A DNA stretch of 35,528 nucleotides. It comes from Bacteroidota bacterium. GTDB lineage: Bacteria; Bacteroidota; Bacteroidia; Bacteroidales; VadinHA17. The first letter of the stretch is position 1; each line of letters opens with the position of its first letter. Below, piece after piece: positions 1 to 6,942 of the stretch. The translations under genes were made by a program, and so were the position numbers. The notes beneath the pieces are model-generated. The model did no database searches. It was not told the DNA's origin and saw only the letters and a list, made by a program, of their open reading frames with translations. The stretch spans positions 1 to 35,528 of the forward strand of contig JAKQPD010000291.1 in assembly GCA_029564935.1 (NCBI GenBank), in the 5' to 3' direction.

Positions 1-140
1 TTATACTTGAACAAACAAGAAAAGCTGTAAATGAAAAGATACCTGAATTTATGGCAGTGCATAAATTCAGACTTCATCCTGAAGAATTTGAGAAAACTCC
101 GAAAAGGAGCATTAAAAGGTTTTTGTATATGAATGTGTAA
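1..140 (+). CDS. Acyl-CoA ligase (AMP-forming), C-terminal end only
   Basis: The frame is open from the left edge to the TAA at 138-140 and gives about 45 residues. It ends with EEFEKTPKRSIKRFLY, which resembles the extreme C terminus of Bacteroidota long-chain fatty acid-CoA ligases. There the lysine-rich tail belongs to the small, mobile C-terminal domain of the adenylate-forming fold. The family activates fatty acids to acyl-CoA with ATP. The rest of the gene lies outside the window, so chain-length preference cannot be judged. A 12-bp palindrome follows at 182-209, and the next gene is a TetR-type regulator that could control fatty-acid genes (inference). Confidence 0.6.
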   Translation, partial: ILEQTRKAVNEKIPEFMAVHKFRLHPEEFEKTPKRSIKRFLYMNV

Positions 141-181
141 CCTTTAAAGAATCTTATTGAAATTCATATTTATATGTTTAA

Positions 182-209
182 ATTAAGAATGAATTTTTTC
201 ATTCTTAAT
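182..209. terminator. Perfect 12-bp inverted repeat with TTTT loop
   Basis: ATTAAGAATGAA (182-193) and TTCATTCTTAAT (198-209) are perfect reverse complements around a TTTT loop. The stem is almost pure A/T, so it would be a weak intrinsic terminator for the acyl-CoA ligase. It could equally be an operator for the TetR regulator that starts 124 bp downstream. The sequence does not decide between these. Confidence 0.4.
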
Positions 210-332
210 CGCGCTGCAATTAAATTATTCCTTTTATAAAAACCGCAAACATATAATACGTTTAAATCCCAAAATCAAAGTAAAAAGGAAGTAAAGGTTA
301 TAGTTTGCCTGCTAAAAGAAATATTGTTTTGA

Positions 333-905
333 ATGAACACCCGTAAAATCAAATATGAGCTGCAAAGACAATTAATTCTGGATAAATCCCTTGAGTTATT
401 CAGCCAGAAGGGATTTGCACAAACCTCTATTGTTGATATTGCAAAAGAGTCAAACATATCAAAAGGTCTCTTATACCATTATTTTTTAAGTAAGGAACAA
501 CTTTTTGAAGAAATTCTGGTCAGTAGTTTCAACTCCATTTTTAAATATTTTAATGTCAGTGATGATGATATTATAAAATCCGGAGAATTTGAAAATTTTA
601 TTTTAGAAGTATTCAAATCACTTGAACAAAATTATCTGAACTGGAAGCTGGTTTTTCAATTATTTACCCAACCCGAGCTATCCAGGAGGGCTAACTTTAT
701 ATTGAATAAAAATGACTTGGCAATAAAATTCAGAAACACTATTTCGGCCTTCTTCGAAATGAAGAATAAAATGCATCCGGAGATCAGGACTACTTATTTT
801 GTCTCTATGATGTTAGGCATTGCTGTTACTTATCTCCAAAATCCCTCCGAATATCCCCTTAATCAGATAGCTGAAATTATAATTGAGGAATTTATAAAAA
901 ATTAA
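333..905 (+). CDS. TetR/AcrR family transcriptional regulator
   Basis: A 190-aa protein with the typical TetR layout. The N-terminal helix-turn-helix spans roughly residues 10-56, with the family signature FSQKGFAQTSIVDIAKESN followed by ISKGLLYHYFLSKEQLF. A poorly conserved helical ligand-binding domain follows (about 60-190). Such proteins are dimeric repressors released from their operator by a small ligand. The ligand cannot be read from sequence. Neighbours are an acyl-CoA ligase end upstream and a broken permease downstream, so regulation of lipid or export genes is only a guess. The gene is AT-rich compared with the genes after 2500. The ATG at 333 gives the usual short N-terminal tail before the DNA-binding domain. 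Confidence 0.88.
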   Translation: MNTRKIKYELQRQLILDKSLELFSQKGFAQTSIVDIAKESNISKGLLYHYFLSKEQLFEEILVSSFNSIFKYFNVSDDDIIKSGEFENFILEVFKSLEQNYLNWKLVFQLFTQPELSRRANFILNKNDLAIKFRNTISAFFEMKNKMHPEIRTTYFVSMMLGIAVTYLQNPSEYPLNQIAEIIIEEFIKN

Positions 906-969
906 AAAAACATATATTCTGCTAATTATGTTTAAACAATACTGATCATGGATTATGTGACGTGGAGAA

Positions 970-1446
970 ATGAAAATCAGTCTTATAATTGAAATGATCC
1001 TGATAGGGGCATTTACCGGCGTTATAACCGGTTTGACCGGCGCATCGGGTAATATGGTTATTGTTCCTCTGGTTAATTTACTTCTGGGATTCTCAATTCA
1101 TGAGGCTATTGGTACAAGTCTGATGATTACGGTACTTTCTTCCTTAGCTATATCGGTAGTTTATTTCAGACATGATAATATAGATATAAAAGCTGGTATA
1201 TGGATAGCAGCAGGATCAGTCGTCGGAGCCCAGGCGGGAACAAAATATGCCATTAACATGTCAGAAATAAGCCTGGGTGGCGGATTTGGAATTTTTATGG
1301 CAATTATAGGCATAGTGATATGGAATAGAGGGATAAATCACAAATCATTCGCAAAATTCATCGAAAAACCTGTGCCTTTTAAATCACACTCTACTGCGGA
1401 ATTAAATAAACGATCACATTTACATAGAATGATCTTACATATATAG
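970..1446 (+). pseudogene. TauE/SafE (TSUP) family permease, truncated after the first half
   Basis: The 158-aa frame begins like a sulfite exporter TauE/SafE (TSUP) protein. Hydrophobic helices occur at about residues 5-25, 28-45, 50-66, 75-92 and 100-118, and the first carries the family's GVITGLTGASGNMVIVPL-type motif. Full-length members are about 250 aa with two homologous halves. Here the membrane part stops near residue 118, and a charged tail unlike the family (KSHSTAELNKRSHLHRM) runs to a stop. No second half is visible downstream. I read this as a C-terminally truncated, probably non-functional copy. A short variant that works as a dimer is possible but less likely, because other broken genes follow. 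Confidence 0.7.
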
Positions 1447-1577
1447 TAAATCTAACATATGCAGCATCTGATAAAAATAAACTACCGGTCAAAGCACATT
1501 CATGCCCACTACCTTCAAGCTAACTGCCAGGCAAGTGTTTGTAGAAAAATCTCTATCCTCTCCAGGCGTCCCAATTT

Positions 1578-1805
1578 ATGACCGATTGGGCTGCATTAAA
1601 ATGGTATCAGGTTGGGTATTACAGATCAAGAGCAATAACAAAAGAAGATTTGCAAGACGATGTTGATCTACTGAAATACTTTATTAAAGCCAGTGGTAAG
1701 AAAATTCAAGTGCCAAAAGATTTCATGGGATTTGAAGCCTATGGAGGAGGTAAAGGGGAGTCAATTATTGAACTGAACCCGGACGAATTAATATATTTCG
1801 ATTAA
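1578..1805 (+). CDS. Short hypothetical ORF, 75 aa, possibly a gene remnant
   Basis: An open frame of 75 codons, mildly acidic, with no transmembrane segment and no motif I recognise. It starts MTDWAALKWYQVGYYRSR and ends in an ELNPDELIYFD tail. It sits between the truncated TSUP permease and the DUF2400 tail, in a stretch where nothing else is intact, so it may be a surviving piece of a larger gene. No clear ribosome-binding site precedes it. Function unknown, and I am unsure it is expressed. Confidence 0.35.
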   Translation: MTDWAALKWYQVGYYRSRAITKEDLQDDVDLLKYFIKASGKKIQVPKDFMGFEAYGGGKGESIIELNPDELIYFD

Positions 1806-2092
1806 ATGCTACCTTAATTATCCGAAGGAATATATATCTGAGATGGATGATCCGGAAAGATAACAAGGGTGTGGATTTCGGAATATGGGATTCAATATCT
1901 CCTTCTATCCTGTCCTGCCCCCTTGATGTTCATTCGGGAAACATAGCCAGGAAGCTTGGAATTTTAAAGCGCAAACAAAACGATGCAAAGGCAGTTGCCG
2001 AACTTGATGGAGTTTTAAGGGATTTCGACCCGGAAGATCCTGTTAAGTATGATTTTGCATTATTTGGCCTGGGGATTTTCGAAAAATTCTGA
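1802..2092 (+). pseudogene. TIGR02757/DUF2400 family protein, C-terminal fragment
   Basis: From about 1838 the frame reads LRWMIRKDNKGVDFGIW and continues through CPLDVHSGNIARKLG and PVKYDFALFGLGIFEKF. This closely follows the conserved C-terminal third of the TIGR02757 (DUF2400) family of Bacteroidota, whose members are about 250 aa. The characteristic RKD-GVDFG and CPLDVH blocks are present, but the N-terminal two thirds are not found upstream in any frame. The ATG at 1847 lies inside the conserved block, so it is not a natural start. This is the 3' remnant of a deleted gene. The family has no established biochemical role that I can state. Confidence 0.75.
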
Positions 2093-2332
2093 CATTTCGT
2101 TGTTTTTCTAATTTTCTGTATACATCTCTTCTGCTCATTTGTTTAGAGTGTATTCAATTCCCTTACACCACTTAATTTAAACATTTGAAATTCATATTTG
2201 GTTTAATTCTACTTCTGCCTTTCCCTGTGTTAAGGCAGAGGATAAAAACTAAGATATGCTTTAAACATTTTGCGGCAATAATTTGTTTATTGTTGAGAGA
2301 AGTAATGTTAACATTAAATTAGGAAGTAAACC
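2093..2332. other. AT-rich intergenic stretch before the terpenoid operon
   Basis: No gene is visible on either strand. The only structure I see is an 8-bp stem, TCTGCCTT (2214-2221) with AAGGCAGA (2232-2239), around a 10-nt loop. It could be a weak hairpin. No convincing TAnnTTTG promoter element was found, although the promoter of the operon starting at 2523 is expected in or after this stretch. Confidence 0.4.
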
Positions 2333-2500
2333 ATGAAAAGACCAAGCCGGGATTTAATGCAGGAGCATGAAGCAATTCTGATTGCCATATTGCAGACGGT
2401 GGTCCGGCAGGAATCGGATTATAAGGAGCATCATGAACCGTTTAGTAACAAAAAGATTATATTTTTGCAAATGTTATTATTGATAGCTGAGAAAAATTAA
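2333..2500 (+). pseudogene. Hemerythrin-like (HHE domain) stub, 55 aa
   Basis: A 55-codon frame beginning MKRPSRDLMQEHEAILIAI. This matches the start of Bacteroidota hemerythrin HHE-domain proteins, in which the His of the EHEAI block is the first iron ligand. Full-length members are about 150-190 aa. After residue 19 the sequence departs from the family (an LQTVVRQESDYKEHHE stretch) and stops, so the remaining helices and iron ligands are missing. I interpret it as a decayed copy. It ends 22 bp before the Fe-S protein gene at 2523 and may lie in that operon's leader. Confidence 0.5.
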
Positions 2501-2522
2501 ATCTGCCTCAACTACCGCAGAC

Positions 2523-3314
2523 ATGGATCAGATAAACAGACATATACTTTTCTGCAACTGCAAAGGTGACCGGATCAGTGCTGACAAACTGAATGATATC
2601 CGCGAATATCTTGAAAAAGTCCCTTTCAGGGTGACAATACTTTCGGATCTGTGCGGCCTGGCTGCAATAAAAAGAGATCAGCTTAAGAAATTAACCGGAG
2701 AATCAGCAGAGATCCTGATGATCGGTTGTTACCCGCGAACAATGAATCTGCTGTTTGGACAGGCTTCAGGCTCAGGAGTAACGGGAAAGTCACTCAGTTA
2801 TCTGAACATGATTGAGTCAACTGCCGGGGAAGTGATAAAAGAAGTGAATCTATTTTGTAGTACAGGTCCTGGAAATAAATTAATAAATGAAATAAATGAA
2901 GATTCAGGCTGGCCGTCATGGTATCCGGTAATCGATTATGAGCGCTGTACAGGTTGTGGTCAGTGTGCAGACTTCTGCCTTTTCGGGGTTTATGAAAAAA
3001 CACATAAGAGAGTAATTGTTATTAACCCCGGGGGATGTAAGAACCAATGCCCCGCATGTGCGAGGATCTGCCCTTCAACAGCTATCATATTTCCGAAATA
3101 TAAAAATGGAGGAGCTATCGGCGGATCGGAAAAAATTGATGAGATGGCTGAACTTAAGAGACAGGAACAGGATATAGAGTCGTTTCTCGGTAATGATATC
3201 TATCACTCACTTCAGGAAAGAAAGTTGAAAAGGCAATCCATTATAAAGGAAGAGGCGATGAAAAAAGCTTACAGGGAAAGGGAAGAATATTTGAATCAAA
3301 ACAGAAAGGACTGA
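2523..3314 (+). CDS. Fe-S protein: HdrA-like N-terminal module plus two 4Fe-4S cluster motifs
   Basis: A soluble 263-aa protein. The N-terminal half (about 1-115) has paired cysteines in FCNC (C11, C13), a conserved CGLAAIKRD block (C44) and an IGCYPRTMN block (C69). The last recalls the ACSPR-type segment near the N terminus of heterodisulfide reductase subunit A. The C-terminal half carries a ferredoxin region with C142-x2-C145-x2-C148-x3-C152 and C172-x3-C176-x2-C179-x3-C183, followed by a long charged helical tail (205-263). The first set is canonical for 4Fe-4S. The second has a wider first spacing and may bind another cluster. It is the first gene of a five-gene operon, ending 7 bp before the radical SAM gene. 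It plausibly supplies low-potential electrons to that enzyme (inference). No flavin-binding glycine motif is present, so it is not a full HdrA. Confidence 0.72.
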   Translation: MDQINRHILFCNCKGDRISADKLNDIREYLEKVPFRVTILSDLCGLAAIKRDQLKKLTGESAEILMIGCYPRTMNLLFGQASGSGVTGKSLSYLNMIESTAGEVIKEVNLFCSTGPGNKLINEINEDSGWPSWYPVIDYERCTGCGQCADFCLFGVYEKTHKRVIVINPGGCKNQCPACARICPSTAIIFPKYKNGGAIGGSEKIDEMAELKRQEQDIESFLGNDIYHSLQERKLKRQSIIKEEAMKKAYREREEYLNQNRKD

Positions 3315-3321
3315 ACGGGGA

Positions 3322-4500
3322 ATGTCAATTATCAGTAACTTCATAAAAACAAACGGATACTGCCGCAGAAAATTCCTTGTGAATATGGGATTAAAAGGGG
3401 TGGCAGGATTTATGAAATTCAGGAAGAGAAGCAGAGATGGCAGGGTCTTTCCGGCGTTTCAGTTCATCTCAGTTACCAATGACTGCAATCTTCATTGTCA
3501 GGGCTGCTGGGTTGAGAATAGCGACCGGAAAATTTATATGGATATTGAAAAAATCAATTTGATCATTGAAGCCGGGAAAAGACAGGGCTCATATTTTTTC
3601 GGAATTTTGGGAGGCGAGCCATTGATGTATAAACGGTTACCGGAGATATTTGAAAATCACCGTGATTCGTATTTCCAGCTTTTTACTAACGGTACTCTTT
3701 TTACCAAAGCTCTTGCTGAACGATTGCGACGGGCAGGAAATGTTACGCCTCTTATCAGTCTGGAGGGAGATGAAAAGGTGGCTGATATCCGGCGTGGTGG
3801 TCACGGAATTTATAATCGTACACTTGAGGCTGTAGTAACTTCCACATCGGCTGGCCTCATAACAGGCGTGGCGATAAGTGTTTGTAAATCGAATATCGAA
3901 ATGGCCTTATCCGACGAGTTTGTAAAGATGCTTCACGATCTTGGAGTTCTGTATATCTGGTATTACATTTATCGTCCTGCCGGGAGGAATCCAAAGTATG
4001 AACTCTCACTAAGCAGTGAAGATATAACAAGGCTGAGAAGATTCCTGGTTGACGGGCGGACAAGACTGCCGATGGTACTTATCGATTCATACTGGAGCGC
4101 TGAAGGAGTACCCTTCTGCCCTGCTGCCGACGGTCTGAGCCACCACATAAATGCTTCAGGAGATATTGAACCATGTCCTGTAATTCAGCTGGCGCGGGAA
4201 AATATTAGCCAGGGGGAACTGGAAAATACTTATGAAAGCTCAGCATTCCTGAGAGATTTTAAAAACCAGATTCATCAAAAGACCAACGGGTGTGTGCTAA
4301 TGGAGGATCCTGCATGGCTGGTATCATTTTCAGGAAAACATAATGCAAAAAATTCCTCAAACCGGGAGAGTTATCTGAATGATCTTGCACATGCTCCTGC
4401 GGTAACAAGTCATGGCTCATCCCCGGTCATTCCGGAAAAGAGCATTCTTTATCGTCTGGCCAAGAAAACTGCGTTTTTCGGGATGGGGGCTTATGGTTGA
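3322..4500 (+). CDS. Radical SAM protein with SPASM-like C-terminal cysteines
   Basis: A 392-aa protein. The radical SAM cluster motif is C55-x3-C59-x2-C62 (NDCNLHCQGCWV), followed by the SAM-binding GGEP at 97-100 and beta-strand blocks FQLFTNG and PLISLEGDE typical of the TIM-barrel core. In the C-terminal third, cysteines in PFCPAAD, EPCPVIQ and NGCVLM suggest an auxiliary Fe-S site of the SPASM/twitch type. Radical SAM enzymes reductively cleave S-adenosylmethionine to start a radical reaction. The substrate is not evident. The gene sits 7 bp after the Fe-S protein and 15 bp before the polyprenyl synthase fusion, so an isoprenoid-derived substrate is the natural hypothesis. It is not clearly the hopanoid enzyme HpnH: I see the generic motif but no specific HpnH signature. 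Confidence 0.85.
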   Translation: MSIISNFIKTNGYCRRKFLVNMGLKGVAGFMKFRKRSRDGRVFPAFQFISVTNDCNLHCQGCWVENSDRKIYMDIEKINLIIEAGKRQGSYFFGILGGEPLMYKRLPEIFENHRDSYFQLFTNGTLFTKALAERLRRAGNVTPLISLEGDEKVADIRRGGHGIYNRTLEAVVTSTSAGLITGVAISVCKSNIEMALSDEFVKMLHDLGVLYIWYYIYRPAGRNPKYELSLSSEDITRLRRFLVDGRTRLPMVLIDSYWSAEGVPFCPAADGLSHHINASGDIEPCPVIQLARENISQGELENTYESSAFLRDFKNQIHQKTNGCVLMEDPAWLVSFSGKHNAKNSSNRESYLNDLAHAPAVTSHGSSPVIPEKSILYRLAKKTAFFGMGAYG

Positions 4501-4515
4501 TTTAAACTGCAAAAA

Positions 4516-6099
4516 ATGTCAGAAAATATATTATCACTTGTTGTACCGGTCGACAGCCAGCTTCGCGAAGAGATCCGCCAGGAAACGGATCTGTATTACT
4601 CTTTGTATGAGATTGTTCCGCCTGTTTCTTATGACAGGCTCGAAGAAATGGCCGACGAACTGCTGGCAATAAAAGGCTGGGATAAAAGTTTAAAAGCTTT
4701 TGTCATGGTATGCTGTGGTAATTCCATCTGGCGTCCGGTTGTTGGGGCCATACCATTTAACAGAAGGATGCTCCTGCTTCCTCAATGCTTGAAAAACAGT
4801 AATATGTGCAACGCTCAGCAGGATGAGCTGGGATTATTATGCAGCGAATGCGGTAACTGTAATATTTCCGGTTTTCTAAGGGAAGCTGAAGACCTGGGTT
4901 ATTTAACCATCGTCGCCGAAGGGACTACCATTGCCTCCCGCTTAGTCGAAAGCGGCAAAGTTGATGCAATCATAGGCGTCGGCTGTATGGAAGTCCTGCA
5001 GAAAATATTCCAGGCTGTTAATAAATATTCAATACCGGCAATAGGAGTACCTCTTCTTTCATGCGGATGCGTCGATACAAAAGCAGATGAGGAATGGATA
5101 AAAGAAGAAATACGTCATTTTAACGAAACCGGTGAAATCCAAATCCTTAACCTGAATGATCTTAAAGAAATAACTGATTCCTTATTTACGGAGGATCAGA
5201 TCGATAAGTTATTAAACCTTTCCCGGAACCCGACCGGTGATATACTGAGGGAGATTTTACTCGCGGGTGGGAAAAGGATCCGGCCTCTTCTTACTGTTCT
5301 TAGTTATAAAGCATACTGCCCGGAGCCTGATATTGAAGTCATGAAGCGCCTTGCCTTGTCCATTGAGTGTTTTCATAAAGCTTCACTTGTACACGACGAC
5401 ATCGAAGATGGCGATGACCTTCGATATGGAAAGGAGACAATACATTCAAAATATGGCATTCCGGTTGCAATAAATGCCGGCGATATGCTTATTGGAGAAG
5501 GATACAGGTTAATTGCTGAATGCAACCGTGACTTTCATGAAACAGCAGAATGCTTAAGGATTATATCAGACGGGCACAGAAACATGTCGGCAGGCCAGGG
5601 GAATGAGTTACTGGCAAGAAGAAATAAAAGCATTCCTTCAGTAAAAGAAATACTAAAGATATTTGAAGACAAAACAGGGGAGGCATTTAAAGTATCTCTG
5701 CTGGCAGGAGCTGTTGCCGGAGGCGCAGACAGGGACTCCATAACACTGCTGGGGAAGTTCAGCTCCCTCATCGGCGTAGCCTATCAGTTAAAGGACGATC
5801 TTGAAGATATTACAGGTGACCCGGGGAAATCTGTTCTTAGGAATCCCTCGGCAATAATCTCTTTACTTTATGAAAGATCAGGGGAAGAAACCAGGAAATA
5901 CATATTTGATTCAATCACAGGAAATGACAGTAATCTTCTCCCTGAGTTTATAAAGGATCACCGGATCACAGAAAAAATCGAGGAAATGATCGGAGACTAT
6001 CTGGGAATGACAGACAGATGTCTTGCAGGGTTGAAAAATTTACCCCTGAAACTTGCACTTTATGAGATCATCGGAAAGACTTTCAGCAAATATCTTTAG
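4516..6099 (+). CDS. Fusion of DUF116 domain and polyprenyl diphosphate synthase
   Basis: A 527-aa two-domain protein. Residues 1 to about 215 are a DUF116 domain with clustered cysteines (C91, C98, C109, C112, C115, later C157, C183, C185) in LPQCLKNS, LLCSECGNCNI and IIGVGCMEVL, probably a metal or Fe-S binding module. Residues about 225-527 are a trans-polyprenyl synthase. They have GGKRIRP (251-257), the first aspartate-rich motif DDIED (294-298), GQG-type residues near 360, and the second aspartate-rich motif DDLED (427-431) followed by GDPGKS. Both Mg-binding motifs are intact, so condensation of isopentenyl diphosphate with an allylic diphosphate is expected. Chain length cannot be assigned. 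The next gene starts inside its 3' end. No frameshift separates the domains, so the fusion looks genuine. I do not know of a described function for this architecture. Confidence 0.85.
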   Translation: MSENILSLVVPVDSQLREEIRQETDLYYSLYEIVPPVSYDRLEEMADELLAIKGWDKSLKAFVMVCCGNSIWRPVVGAIPFNRRMLLLPQCLKNSNMCNAQQDELGLLCSECGNCNISGFLREAEDLGYLTIVAEGTTIASRLVESGKVDAIIGVGCMEVLQKIFQAVNKYSIPAIGVPLLSCGCVDTKADEEWIKEEIRHFNETGEIQILNLNDLKEITDSLFTEDQIDKLLNLSRNPTGDILREILLAGGKRIRPLLTVLSYKAYCPEPDIEVMKRLALSIECFHKASLVHDDIEDGDDLRYGKETIHSKYGIPVAINAGDMLIGEGYRLIAECNRDFHETAECLRIISDGHRNMSAGQGNELLARRNKSIPSVKEILKIFEDKTGEAFKVSLLAGAVAGGADRDSITLLGKFSSLIGVAYQLKDDLEDITGDPGKSVLRNPSAIISLLYERSGEETRKYIFDSITGNDSNLLPEFIKDHRITEKIEEMIGDYLGMTDRCLAGLKNLPLKLALYEIIGKTFSKYL

Positions 6100-6940
6100 T
6101 ATCATATTAAGACCATTTCTGAAGAAATTTATTGATGGAAGTCCATCAGTATATCTGAAGAAATCGCTGACCCTGCTCCACGATGATTCGATAAGTGATC
6201 TGCAGAAGTTTGTCCGGAGCAGACAGCATTCGTCAGGAGGATTCGTCGACAGGGCCGGTAATCCAGATCTTTATTATACCCTGTTCGGATTTTATCTTGC
6301 AAAGGCTCTCGGATTAAACGAATTATTGATAGCCTCAGGTAATTATGCAAAGAATGTGTGCAGAAACAATACCCCGGACGGTGTTCACCTTCAGTGTGCA
6401 GCCATCATTATCTCTGAATTATCTGAAGACAAAAGACCAATTAAAGCACTCCGGAAAGAGATCCGCAGGAACCTTGCCGGACGGATGAACAAACAACCTG
6501 AATACAGTGCATTTGTCACTCTCCTGACCTGCTTGCACACCGGAGATTATCTTGCAGTTCTTAAAGTTATGAGACATCTTAAACAGCTGGAAGAGAATGA
6601 CAAACTGCCATCAACCGTTATTGCTGCGCTTGTTGTGATTAACAGCAGCTTTAACAGGCCGGTTGAAAATCTTATAAAGAAGCTGCTTGATTACTACGAT
6701 ACTAACGGTGGATTCAAAGCTGTCAAGGCAGCGCCGGTCACAGACATGCTTTCCACTGCAGTATCATTATATGCTCTCCGGTATGCCGGATATGATCTGA
6801 TAAAGATAAAACCTGAATGTATGGGCTTCATTGATTCACATTTCATTGATGACGGATTTTTCAGCAATATACTTGACAGGGATCCGGATATTGAATATAC
6901 ATTTTATGGATTACTTGCACTGGGATCACTTGCAGACTGA
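6062..6940 (+). CDS. Prenyltransferase/squalene-oxidase repeat protein (single alpha-alpha barrel)
   Basis: A soluble protein of about 292 aa with the repeat pattern of prenyltransferase beta subunits and terpene cyclases. It has SSGGFVDRAGNPDLYYTLFGFY-type blocks near the N terminus, a DTNGGFKAV block in the middle, and DIEYTFYGLLALGSLAD at the C terminus. The length fits one alpha/alpha toroid, as in protein prenyltransferase beta subunits. The Asp/Cys/His zinc triad of farnesyl- or geranylgeranyltransferases is not clearly recognisable, and no DXDD motif is present. It may be a non-catalytic or differently catalytic partner of the cyclase that starts 2 bp after it. The ATG at 6062 overlaps the upstream gene by 38 bp, suggesting translational coupling. 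A TTG at 6053 is an alternative start, and no other in-frame ATG occurs for more than 100 codons. Confidence 0.72.
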   Translation: MRSSERLSANIFSIILRPFLKKFIDGSPSVYLKKSLTLLHDDSISDLQKFVRSRQHSSGGFVDRAGNPDLYYTLFGFYLAKALGLNELLIASGNYAKNVCRNNTPDGVHLQCAAIIISELSEDKRPIKALRKEIRRNLAGRMNKQPEYSAFVTLLTCLHTGDYLAVLKVMRHLKQLEENDKLPSTVIAALVVINSSFNRPVENLIKKLLDYYDTNGGFKAVKAAPVTDMLSTAVSLYALRYAGYDLIKIKPECMGFIDSHFIDDGFFSNILDRDPDIEYTFYGLLALGSLAD

Positions 6941-6942
6941 TT

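Noticed and set aside
4412-4672. 86-codon frame bridging the radical SAM and DUF116-synthase genes
   Set aside because: It overlaps both genes in another frame and shows no family features, while the flanking frames carry clear motifs.
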